Shown piece by piece: positions 47,019 through 54,650 of a DNA stretch of 64,000 nt. The notes beneath the pieces were generated by a model that worked only from the letters and a program-made list of their open reading frames with translations, was not told the origin of the DNA and did not search any database. The position numbers and the translations under genes are program-made. Each line of letters opens with the position of its first letter. The first letter of the stretch is position 1. This DNA is from Bacillota bacterium (GTDB lineage Bacteria > Bacillota > Clostridia > Acetivibrionales > DTU013), in contig JAEZYU010000067.1 of the NCBI GenBank assembly GCA_023418915.1, positions 1 to 64,000 on the forward strand. Direction: 5' to 3'.

Positions 47019-47867
47019 TTACTTAGGCAGCAAAGTCCTCAAAAGTGTATGCATCTCTTCAAACTTCTTAGTGCGTATTTGCATACGCTTATTGAGACGG
47101 GCTGCGAGATTATAGGCAAAATTACTGCAAGCATCTCTGTTGTACAGTTGTATTGTACTCAGATGCAGCACCTCTATGCCCTGTTTTTTAAGAATCTCTG
47201 CCCGCACAAGATCTTTGCCCTGTTCTGATGGTCTGCTGTGATGAGTAAAGCTTTCATACTCAACAGCCAATTTCGCTTTTTTGTAATAGATATCCACAAA
47301 ACAGCAATTTTGCTCTAGTTGATCCTGTGCGTCATCTTTTAGTCTTATTTCATGATTGAAAACTGCTCCATTCAGCCCGTAACCTCCCAATATATGAGGC
47401 AGGCTCAGTATCATATAGGCAACGGATTCCATGATTGATGCCGAGCCGTTTTCCACATACTTCAACGCACGTTCGGCTTTCCGATGTCCCCAGTATCCGG
47501 AAGTCTTGCCAAGAAATGTGGTGAGCTTTTGTTTTGTTGTGATTGCCTTGGACGGTTCTCTCGTAGGATGCGAACAAAGCTGCAACCCAAGCAGAATAAG
47601 CCGGTGAATGCTTAATTTACCAGCAAGCTCCAGAAACAATAGCTCCGGTGAAGCTACCGTCATGCCGTTACGGACTGTCACTGCGCTGGCAGGAAGAGTA
47701 ATTTTGCACGAATGAACCTTTTTACCATTAATATTGAATCGAGAATTCTGCTCGAAAACGGTAATATCATCTCCGCTGTTTTCTGTAACCTCATTACCCA
47801 GGACAGCTTCTAAGTATGGTATATTCCATGATTTGGCTGCTGAAAAATTGCTGAAATATCCTTTCAT
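47019..47867 (-). CDS. DUF559/Vsr-fold nuclease-like protein
   Basis: A 282-residue protein. The C-terminal ~110 residues show the Vsr/DUF559 pattern: FVDIYYKKAKLAVEYES with Asp and Glu, then THHSRPSEQGKDLVRAEIL and a strand IEVLHLS. This is a PD-(D/E)XK-related fold. The N-terminal half resembles AbiEi-like regulatory proteins (SAVTVRNGMTVASPELLFLE, then LAGKLS), so a nuclease or an abortive-infection-related factor are both possible. The start codon ATG lies only six bases after a TAATAT -10 box (TTGTAT, 17 bp, TAATAT), which suggests a leaderless transcript or an internal start. Confidence 0.6.
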   Translation of the reverse strand: MKGYFSNFSAAKSWNIPYLEAVLGNEVTENSGDDITVFEQNSRFNINGKKVHSCKITLPASAVTVRNGMTVASPELLFLELAGKLSIHRLILLGLQLCSHPTREPSKAITTKQKLTTFLGKTSGYWGHRKAERALKYVENGSASIMESVAYMILSLPHILGGYGLNGAVFNHEIRLKDDAQDQLEQNCCFVDIYYKKAKLAVEYESFTHHSRPSEQGKDLVRAEILKKQGIEVLHLSTIQLYNRDACSNFAYNLAARLNKRMQIRTKKFEEMHTLLRTLLPK

Positions 47868-47909
47868 GCAAATATATTACACCGAATTGCTCAAAAATAC
47901 AATTGATGG
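47867..47909 (-). promoter_or_regulatory. Dispersed element copy d with promoter boxes
   Basis: Minus strand TTGTAT (47897-47902), 17-base spacer containing TGAGCAAT, then TAATAT (47874-47879). The same 43-bp element occurs at 36777, 37689 and 39094. Here it sits directly at the start of a gene and looks like its promoter. Confidence 0.55.
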
Positions 47910-48006
47910 GAAATATTTGTATGAATTTTATGGTCTATTAGTCTAAATCATAGATTATTCGCAATATAATTGCATCAATTCATGACTTATAGCGTATTTT
48001 TTACCC

Positions 48007-48258
48007 CTAGACTGTTATTTTTTGAGCAACACGCTTGTAATCGCCAGCCTAGACTGTTATTTTTTGAGCAACATGCTTGTAATCGCCAGCCTAGACTGTT
48101 ACTTTTTGAGCAGCATGCTTGTAATCGCCAGCCTAGACTGTTACTTTTTGAGCAACAGGCTTACTTTCGCCAGCCGATGTCGCTTCCCTCACTCCCTTAC
48201 CTTCTCTTCATTCCGATGCCGCTCCCCTCGCTCCCTTACCTTCTCTTCATTGCGATGT
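48007..48258. repeat. Two tandem repeat arrays beyond the glmS stop
   Basis: About four 42-bp units (theme CCTAGACTGTTATTTTTTGA then GCAACATGCTTG, 48007-48170) are followed by about two 39-bp units (48175-48258). The 39-bp units start CGATGTCGCT, the same word as the last codons and stop region of glmS, so this array has grown from the gene's 3' end. Confidence 0.85.
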
Positions 48259-48261
48259 CGC

Positions 48262-50244
48262 TCACTCAACCGTCACGCTCTTGGCCAAATTTCTGGGCTT
48301 GTCAACGTCGCAGCCCTTGAGGACGGCCATGTAGTAGGCGAATAGCTGCATCGGGGTGACGGCGGCGATGGGAGCGAGCAACGGGTCGATGTCGGGGATG
48401 GTCACAGCCATGTCGGCTACCCTGGCGACCTCGTCGGCATGCTTTTGCTGGGTTATTGCCATTACGACAGCACCTCTGGCCTTTACTTCTCGGATGTTGC
48501 TGACCATCTTCTCAAACAGCACATTCTGTGTCATTGAGCATACGACCAGAGTACCTTCTTCGATCAGTGCTATCGTACCGTGCTTCATTTCACCGCCGGC
48601 ATATGCTTCGGAGTGGATGTAGGAGATTTCCTTCAGCTTCAGCGAGCCTTCCATGGAAAGGGCGTAATCAAGTCCTCTTCCGATGAAGAAAATGCTTTTT
48701 GCGTTATAATGGGTCGCTGCAAACTTCTGTATGTCCTCTCTGTGATACAGTATTTTTTCTATAGATTCCGGTATGAACTTCAGGCCTTCGATGATGCTGT
48801 CAAGCTTGTCGGCGTCAAGAGTTCCTCTTTTATATGCAAAGTCCAGTGCAATTAGCGTAAGCGCAGCCAGCTGTGCATTGTAAGCTTTAGTGGATGCAAC
48901 TGCGATCTCAGGTCCCGCCCATGTGTAGAGCACATCGTCGGATTCCCGTGCAATAGAGCTGCCTATGACATTGACAATGGACAATACTCTTGCACCCTTC
49001 TTTTTTGCTTCCCGAAGTGCAAAAAGAGTGTCTATTGTCTCACCGGACTGGCTGATTATGATGACAAGATTCCGACTGCTGATAATCGGATCTCTGTACC
49101 TGAATTCCGATGCCACATCCGTTTCTACAGGTATGCGTGCAAGATTTTCTATAAGGCGCTTTCCCACCATCCCCGCATGGTATGCCGTTCCGCATGCTAT
49201 AATGAATACTTTGTCAATATCGGAAAGGTATTTGGGAGTGATGCTTATACTGTCCAGAACTATCCTGCCGTCCTTGATCCTGGAGCCCACTGTTTCCTTT
49301 ATCACCTTTGGCTCCTCGCACATCTCCTTCATCATGAAATGCTCATAGCCGGACTTTTCTGCCGCTTCCACATCCCAGTTCACATGGAATACATCCTTAT
49401 TAACAAGGGTGCCATAGTTGTCATAAACGGTTACATTTTGCCTTGTCAGCACTGCTACATCCTTATCCTCGAGGATATATACATCACGGGTATGTTCCAG
49501 TATGGCAGGTATATCAGAGGCAATATAGTTCTCGCCTTTACCAAGTCCAACTATCAGGGGACTGTCCTTTCTGGCCGCTACCAGCGTATCCGGGTAATCC
49601 TTGCATATTACCCCCAGCGCATACGAGCCCTCCAACTGATCGATTGCTTCCATTACTGCTGTCACAAGGTCCCCGCACTGATCATAGTAATGCTCGACCA
49701 GGTGTGCGACGACTTCGGTATCAGTATCCGAAAGGAATTTGCAGCCCTGAGAGACAAGAAACTTCTTAAGCTTCATGTAGTTTTCTATAATACCATTGTG
49801 TACTACAGCTATTTTGCCTGATTTGCTCAAATGGGGATGGGAATTGATATCATTGGGTTCACCATGAGTAGCCCATCTGGTGTGTCCGATACCGATGCAG
49901 CCGTCGAGGCAGCCGTCAGTATGTTGGACTGAATCGGTATTGCGTTTATTATGGCCTGTGGGATCGATGCAGCTGTCAGTATAACAAACCGGGCTGCTAC
50001 ACCCTTCAAGATGACCTGCGGTCTTGATATTGCTGCAGTTTTTACAACTGTGCAAACTGTTTATTATATCCAGTTTCTCTTCAAGAGCTGATAACCTTCC
50101 CTTGCATTTGACCACAGACAGCCTTCCGCTGTCGAGCAGCGCTACACCTGCTGAGTCATAACCCCTGTACTCCAGCTTTTTAAGCCCGTTCACCAACACT
50201 GGTACTGCTTTCTTTTCACCTATATAGCCAACTATTCCACACAT
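48262..50244 (-). CDS. glmS: Glucosamine-6-phosphate synthase with Cys-rich insert
   Basis: A 660-residue GlmS: glutamine + fructose-6-phosphate to glucosamine-6-phosphate, the first step to UDP-GlcNAc. Cys2 (MCGIVGYIG) is the glutaminase nucleophile, followed by LEYRGYDSAG and GIGHTRWATHGEPND. Two SIS domains follow (FIIACGTAYHAG, ISQSGETIDTLFALREAK) and the conserved end is KSVTVE. The usual length is ~610. Here residues ~61-116 are an extra segment with seven Cys (CKNCSN, GCSSPVCY, DSC, GCLDGC) inserted just before the GHTRW motif. The mRNA carries a glmS ribozyme upstream. The insertion is in frame, and all catalytic residues remain. Confidence 0.95.
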   Translation of the reverse strand: MCGIVGYIGEKKAVPVLVNGLKKLEYRGYDSAGVALLDSGRLSVVKCKGRLSALEEKLDIINSLHSCKNCSNIKTAGHLEGCSSPVCYTDSCIDPTGHNKRNTDSVQHTDGCLDGCIGIGHTRWATHGEPNDINSHPHLSKSGKIAVVHNGIIENYMKLKKFLVSQGCKFLSDTDTEVVAHLVEHYYDQCGDLVTAVMEAIDQLEGSYALGVICKDYPDTLVAARKDSPLIVGLGKGENYIASDIPAILEHTRDVYILEDKDVAVLTRQNVTVYDNYGTLVNKDVFHVNWDVEAAEKSGYEHFMMKEMCEEPKVIKETVGSRIKDGRIVLDSISITPKYLSDIDKVFIIACGTAYHAGMVGKRLIENLARIPVETDVASEFRYRDPIISSRNLVIIISQSGETIDTLFALREAKKKGARVLSIVNVIGSSIARESDDVLYTWAGPEIAVASTKAYNAQLAALTLIALDFAYKRGTLDADKLDSIIEGLKFIPESIEKILYHREDIQKFAATHYNAKSIFFIGRGLDYALSMEGSLKLKEISYIHSEAYAGGEMKHGTIALIEEGTLVVCSMTQNVLFEKMVSNIREVKARGAVVMAITQQKHADEVARVADMAVTIPDIDPLLAPIAAVTPMQLFAYYMAVLKGCDVDKPRNLAKSVTVE

Positions 50245-50439
50245 AAATACTCTCCTTTACACTGAAAATTATCTAACGACCAATATAACAGCTGAATTAT
50301 CCCAGGATATGGTTGCAGGAAAAGTCACAGTATCAAATCCATAAAAGGCATACTAAAGCCTTGATGAACTTGTCTCATAATCCTTGTGAGGCATATGCGC
50401 AAAGTGCATATAAGCAATAACATGCATTGTAGTTTCATT

Positions 50440-50495
50440 TAAGCTTTCACTTAAGCTTTCATTTATGCTTTCATTTATGCTTTCATTCATAGCAT
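50440..50495 (-). repeat. 12-bp tandem repeats in the glmS leader
   Basis: About five units of the theme CTTTCATTTATG lie between the ribozyme and glmS. They make an open frame of repeated N-E-S-I on the minus strand, which I regard as non-coding. Confidence 0.8.
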
Positions 50496-50662
50496 GCATC
50501 AACAGCAAATGAATCTGACATGAAACATCGGCAATAAAAGCAGGTATGCAGAAAATGCTGATACATAAAACATGCCAGATACAAGCTGTCAGGTACAACT
50601 GTCCTGCTGGGATATTCAGTTTAGTTAATGGAGAATTTGAATTTATGGTAGGATTGCCACTT

Positions 50663-50878
50663 GAGCTTCTTCTGTTCTGCAGTTGCCTGCAGTTTTTGTA
50701 AAGCTCTGCGGTCGTGGCCGACCGGGAGGTTTCCGCCGAATATTTCGATAACTCACAGCACTTACGGTCCCATTGCAGCTTTTGGCTACTGTACTGCGTT
50801 GCAGCTTATACAATCACCGCTGAGCTGTGACCTCCTCCTCCTCGTCAACACGCTGGCAAACCAGTCATGTCCAGGCGC
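50663..50878 (-). ncRNA. glmS ribozyme: glmS ribozyme / riboswitch
   Basis: On the minus strand the cleavage-site GCGCC begins at 50877. It is followed by GTTGACGAGG, the core TTATCGAAATATTCGGCGG, CTCCCGGT, ACCGCAGAGC, and a closing helix ending GAAGCTC at 50663. These are the conserved pieces of the glmS self-cleaving ribozyme, which cuts its own mRNA when glucosamine-6-phosphate binds, lowering GlmS production. The P2-side stem between GACGAGG and TTATCGA is enlarged to about 85 bases. The distance to the glmS start (~420 bases) is longer than usual. Confidence 0.88.
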
Positions 50879-50953
50879 CTTTTCTGTTACCCTATCAAAA
50901 CTACAGTCAACCCTGCCTTTCCGGGTAACTAATCCTTTCAAATCCCTCACTTC

Positions 50954-50983
50954 AGTATATTCATTATAATAAAGGATTGTCAA
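50954..50983 (-). promoter_or_regulatory. glmS promoter
   Basis: Minus strand TTGACA (50978-50983), 18-base spacer, TATACT (50954-50959), placed about 75 bases upstream of the ribozyme cleavage site. A second TATAAT lies inside the spacer. Confidence 0.7.
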
Positions 50984-51027
50984 TTAAAATTTGGTTAATG
51001 GAAAGGTACACAGTGTGGAAATTCAAA

Positions 51028-51074
51028 GCAGGCAGATCTTATCCATAGTTATGCTTGAATAATAATCTGCCCGC
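51028..51074 (-). terminator. Terminator after the SLH-phospholipase gene
   Basis: A 10-bp stem (GCAGGCAGAT at 51028-51037 pairing with ATCTGCCCGC at 51065-51074, one mismatch) with a 27-base loop. T-rich sequence follows on the minus strand and a T6 run lies on the plus strand. Confidence 0.6.
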
Positions 51075-51092
51075 TTTTTTATACAAATAAGT

Positions 51093-51142
51093 GTCTAAGT
51101 GTCGTGCCTGGCACCATGTCTAAGTGTCGTACCTGGCACCAT
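51093..51142 (-). repeat. Two 25-bp repeats at the end of the SLH gene
   Basis: Two adjacent 25-base copies differing at one base. The upstream copy contains the last codons and TAG stop of the SLH gene; the downstream copy lies beyond the stop. So the gene end has been duplicated. Confidence 0.85.
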
Positions 51143-53738
51143 ACTTTACAAATACTCTATTTACTACCGCAATGGCGGCCTCTCTGGTGGCTGTGCCCTT
51201 TGGATTGAAGCTTATACCGTCACCGGTGATGATCTCTTCGTTGAAAATGTAGCCTATGTACTTAACTGCGTAGTTCGAAATTTTGGCCTTGTCCTTGACA
51301 TTAACCTGGCTTTCATATACAGGCGAAGCTTTTCCTGCATCGATGTGAGCCCTGTCAATCGCTCTGTAGAACATTACCGCCATTTGCTCCCTCGGTATCA
51401 GACTATCAGGAGCAAACAATCCTCCACCAATCCCTGTAACTATTCCCAGATTGTTCGCCTTAAGCACATGTGAATCTGTGGTGTCTGTAAAGGTATTTAT
51501 AGAAGAGGCGCTGGCAGCCTTTCCTGTCATTGCCTCATACAATCCGACCATCAGTGCCGCAAATTCTTTTCGCGAGATTCCTTTGGAACAATCGTCAAAA
51601 AGGCTGAGATCCTTGACTAGTCCATTTGCTACCGCCTGTTTCAGCTCAGGGATCGCCCATGAACTGGCCGAAACATATGTGATGGTTTCAGGGTCTGCTG
51701 CATCCGCCGGTACTGCAGTATCATCTTCGGCAGCCTCCTCAGTGAATATTTCAACATTATATGCGTCCTTGAATATCTTATCAAACACTTCTGCTTTCAG
51801 AACAGGATTGCTGTACAGGCTGAAGGCCTGATTTTCCCACTGCAGGCTGTCATCGAGGCTTTCCATAAAATCGATTATTCCGGTATTCAGGCTTGTCTGA
51901 TATGTACTATCGGATCGATTTACACTGAAGGGCTTGGTTGTGCTCCCTTTTATCCATGCATTGATCGTTATCTTCCCCAAATCGGCGATTTTCGTGCTTC
52001 CGTTATATGCACTTATTTCCATGTAATCGACTTTCCAGTCCGGACTTGGCAGATTCGTTGAGCTCTTGCGCAGGTATACCCCACTGATTTCGCTGACTCT
52101 TGCATTCTTATTCAGGTTGATTTTATATGTGTCCCTGTCTCCCTTTTCGAAATCATTATATCCGGATTTGTCAAACAGCTGCTCTACGGAAGTACCATCT
52201 TTAAATTTCACACCAAAGAATATATCATCATCCGTTCCAGGTTGGTCAAGCTTTGGCGTTGTTTTGATTTTTTTACCAAAAACCGTCGTATAATTCCATT
52301 CGGTATCACCATTGGTTTTTATAGTGACGTCCAGGCTGTTTGCCGCAGGTGCTGCAGTAGATTTTGTGTATGTTGAGGCTGCACTGCCGGAATATCTTCT
52401 AAGCAACGCATTGTAGTTGTCGGGACCTATAAGTATAAGCTTGGTCATGACAAGAGAATTGTAGAAGGGAGTGAATTCATGCTGGTCGGCAGATACATCC
52501 TCTCCGAAGTTTTTCATCGCCTTCTCCATTGTGGCCAGTTCCTGCTGACTTAGTACAAGATTAGGCATGGATAATGCATCCCTCATCTGCTGTACCTGTT
52601 CTTCTGTCATTCCAGCCACATTATAAATCATATAATCAAGGATCATACCCTGGACTTGACCTTTGAATTTTTCATACATATCATAAAGATAATCGATACC
52701 AAACCGTTCCTTTAAAAATTTTGCGAATGTTTCCGGCGCTCCAAGCGCATCAACAATAGCATCAGGTGCAGGAGACATATACTTGCCATACTTATCGAAC
52801 CAGTTGGTCATCTCATTTCTGACTACTGTCAAATCGCCTTCATCAGCATCATTTATCATACCCTTGGCTATGTTCTCACTTACCTGTATCCATGCTGCCA
52901 TTGCATTATCCAGGTCAGCGATCCATCTGTCGACATAGTTTACCATCAATGTGTTTTCTGCGTAGTCAGCTGCATTTTTGGCATTTTCATAGGATCTCCA
53001 GTACTCTGCCTTCTGGTAGAGTGTATTTCTCAGCTCCACCATATATTTTAGATGGTATGGAATATCATTATTGACATATTTCCTGGAAATACCGCTGTTT
53101 TTATCTCCATCATAAACCATGGAATTCAGTACAAAATCGTTTGGAGCATTAACATCCACATAAGTACCGGTTTTATATTTTGCGGGAATTTTTGAATCTA
53201 TCAGAGACTCCGATCCGATATGCTTTAAAATAACAGTAAGGGCAGCTTCAGACTTGTCCGGATCCAGCAGATCGGTCATGGCAGGATATGCACCGCCGGC
53301 AATCTGGTTTATGTAGTTGTGTCCGAACATGTCACCGGCATAGTGAGTCATAAAGCCCAGAATAAAAGCCATGGCCTCATACCTTTTCGGGTCGTTCTGA
53401 GGCATCTTCATAGCGTCCTGGCAGATCAGCCTAAGCCACTGGCCTGATGTCAGACCTTCCTTTGGATGGATATAGGTCTGCCCTATGTATATATCGGGGT
53501 ACGCATCTGGGCCTAATGAGCCTGCCCTATATGCAGCCGGATATTCCCTGAGCGCTTTGGCAAACTCAGGATCAACGCTGAACTCACCAACCGGAGAAAT
53601 ATTTAGCTTTCCGTCAGCTACATCCTCAAGTATCAGATTTGCTATATAGCTGTGCGTCTTCGCCTTCCATGCGAACACCGGAGTGGCGGTAGTTATAAGA
53701 ATTGCGGCTACTAGAACCATTGTTGCAATTTTTTTCAT
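51120..53738 (-). CDS. Secreted zinc phospholipase C-like protein with SLH domains
   Basis: An 872-residue exoprotein. The signal peptide (MKKIATMVLVAAILITTATP ending VFA) would leave Trp as the mature first residue. Trp1 plus THSYIA His, GSLGPDAYPD Asp, YIHPKEG His and THYAGDMFGHNYIN (His, Asp, His) reproduce the three-zinc ligand set of bacterial phospholipase C. A beta-sandwich-like middle (~470-640) and three SLH motifs (~690-870) follow, anchoring it to the S-layer or wall polymer. The start at 53738 is chosen over 53819 because AAGGAGG lies upstream and the signal peptide then begins the protein. It could hydrolyse phospholipids outside the cell. Confidence 0.85.
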   Translation of the reverse strand: MKKIATMVLVAAILITTATPVFAWKAKTHSYIANLILEDVADGKLNISPVGEFSVDPEFAKALREYPAAYRAGSLGPDAYPDIYIGQTYIHPKEGLTSGQWLRLICQDAMKMPQNDPKRYEAMAFILGFMTHYAGDMFGHNYINQIAGGAYPAMTDLLDPDKSEAALTVILKHIGSESLIDSKIPAKYKTGTYVDVNAPNDFVLNSMVYDGDKNSGISRKYVNNDIPYHLKYMVELRNTLYQKAEYWRSYENAKNAADYAENTLMVNYVDRWIADLDNAMAAWIQVSENIAKGMINDADEGDLTVVRNEMTNWFDKYGKYMSPAPDAIVDALGAPETFAKFLKERFGIDYLYDMYEKFKGQVQGMILDYMIYNVAGMTEEQVQQMRDALSMPNLVLSQQELATMEKAMKNFGEDVSADQHEFTPFYNSLVMTKLILIGPDNYNALLRRYSGSAASTYTKSTAAPAANSLDVTIKTNGDTEWNYTTVFGKKIKTTPKLDQPGTDDDIFFGVKFKDGTSVEQLFDKSGYNDFEKGDRDTYKINLNKNARVSEISGVYLRKSSTNLPSPDWKVDYMEISAYNGSTKIADLGKITINAWIKGSTTKPFSVNRSDSTYQTSLNTGIIDFMESLDDSLQWENQAFSLYSNPVLKAEVFDKIFKDAYNVEIFTEEAAEDDTAVPADAADPETITYVSASSWAIPELKQAVANGLVKDLSLFDDCSKGISRKEFAALMVGLYEAMTGKAASASSINTFTDTTDSHVLKANNLGIVTGIGGGLFAPDSLIPREQMAVMFYRAIDRAHIDAGKASPVYESQVNVKDKAKISNYAVKYIGYIFNEEIITGDGISFNPKGTATREAAIAVVNRVFVKYGARYDT

Positions 53739-53807
53739 GTGCCTGCTGCCTCCTTTATTGACTTTTAACATATGTAATAATAATTCTATAGAAAAGTGCA
53801 AAAAAAG

Positions 53808-53827
53808 GATATGCAGCACTGCATATC
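53808..53827 (-). terminator. Terminator after the response regulator
   Basis: GATATGCA-loop-TGCATATC hairpin (8-9 bp stem), followed on the minus strand by CCTTTTTTT. It ends the regulator transcript and separates it from the SLH gene. Confidence 0.85.
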
Positions 53828-53866
53828 TTTAACAAATCTTTAATAATTGGAATTTTATTGCAAAAC

Positions 53867-54562
53867 CTAGATTCTCAGCACATACCCTTCACCTCTTATA
53901 TTAATGATCAGGTTTTTTGCCTCACTAATAATTTTGATTTTATTCTTGATGTTACTCACATGGACCTTCACGGCTCTGTGGTCATCAAGAGCTTCAACCT
54001 CCCAGGCATTTTCAAATAATTCTCTGTACGAGACAAGCTTGCTTTCCCTATGAAGCAAATAGCTGAGAATTTTAAACTCCAGTGGAGTAAGCCTAACACT
54101 CTTTTTGGGTGACGACACTGTATGCCTGTCCATATCCAGAGTCAATTCTCTAAGTCTAATGGATTTACATGGATTCTTATGATAAATAGCATACTGTTTG
54201 ACTCTTCTTAGGTTAGCTTTTACTCTTGCCACTATTTCCTTGGGCCGCACCGGCTTGATAATATAGTCATCCCCGCCCAGCTCCAGCGCTTTTACTACAT
54301 GCTCTTCAGAATCCAGAGAGCTTATGAAAATTACAGGGCAATAAATAGATTCCCGTATCTTTTTGCACAAATCATAGCTCGTTGAATCCGGCAGCAGGAT
54401 TTCCAGTATTATCAGGCTGAAACACTGTCTTTCAAGTATCCGCATTGCTTCGTAAGGATTATTGGCAGTCGAAACAGCATAACCGGCATTGATCAAATGT
54501 AAAGTTACGATTTTAGAAATAGCTTCTGACTTTTCTACCAGGAGAATTGTATCTTTTGCCAT
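53867..54562 (-). CDS. OmpR-type response regulator with altered receiver
   Basis: A 231-residue regulator. The receiver reads TILLVEKSE where an acidic pair is expected, and IILEILLPDS where the phospho-acceptor Asp should stand, so residue 54 is Glu. The Lys of YIIKPV is kept. The C-terminal winged helix is normal (LTPLEFKILSYLL, KVHVSNIKNKIK). Glu at this site often mimics the phosphorylated state, so it may be constitutively active or respond to other cues. ATG 54562 is used because GGTGAT is just upstream. There is no partner kinase. Its neighbours are c-di-GMP enzymes. Confidence 0.82.
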   Translation of the reverse strand: MAKDTILLVEKSEAISKIVTLHLINAGYAVSTANNPYEAMRILERQCFSLIILEILLPDSTSYDLCKKIRESIYCPVIFISSLDSEEHVVKALELGGDDYIIKPVRPKEIVARVKANLRRVKQYAIYHKNPCKSIRLRELTLDMDRHTVSSPKKSVRLTPLEFKILSYLLHRESKLVSYRELFENAWEVEALDDHRAVKVHVSNIKNKIKIISEAKNLIINIRGEGYVLRI

Positions 54563-54650
54563 ATTTATCACCATATATGTATTTATTTGTCTAAACGTGG
54601 ATTGTACAAAATTCAAGTACTTATTTTATACCACATATTATAGACTTTAT

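Noticed and set aside
48007..48258. Possible CRISPR array
   Set aside because: Units are directly adjacent with no unique spacers and no cas genes are in the window.
47970..48320. Plus-strand open frame of 116 codons with repeated LLFFEQHACNRQP-like blocks
   Set aside because: It is a by-product of the 42-bp tandem repeats and the antisense of the glmS end; no SD and no credible protein features.
50353..50598. Minus-strand frame of 81 codons with N-E-S-I/N-E-S-L repeats
   Set aside because: It lies in the glmS mRNA leader and is generated by 12-bp repeats; no SD.
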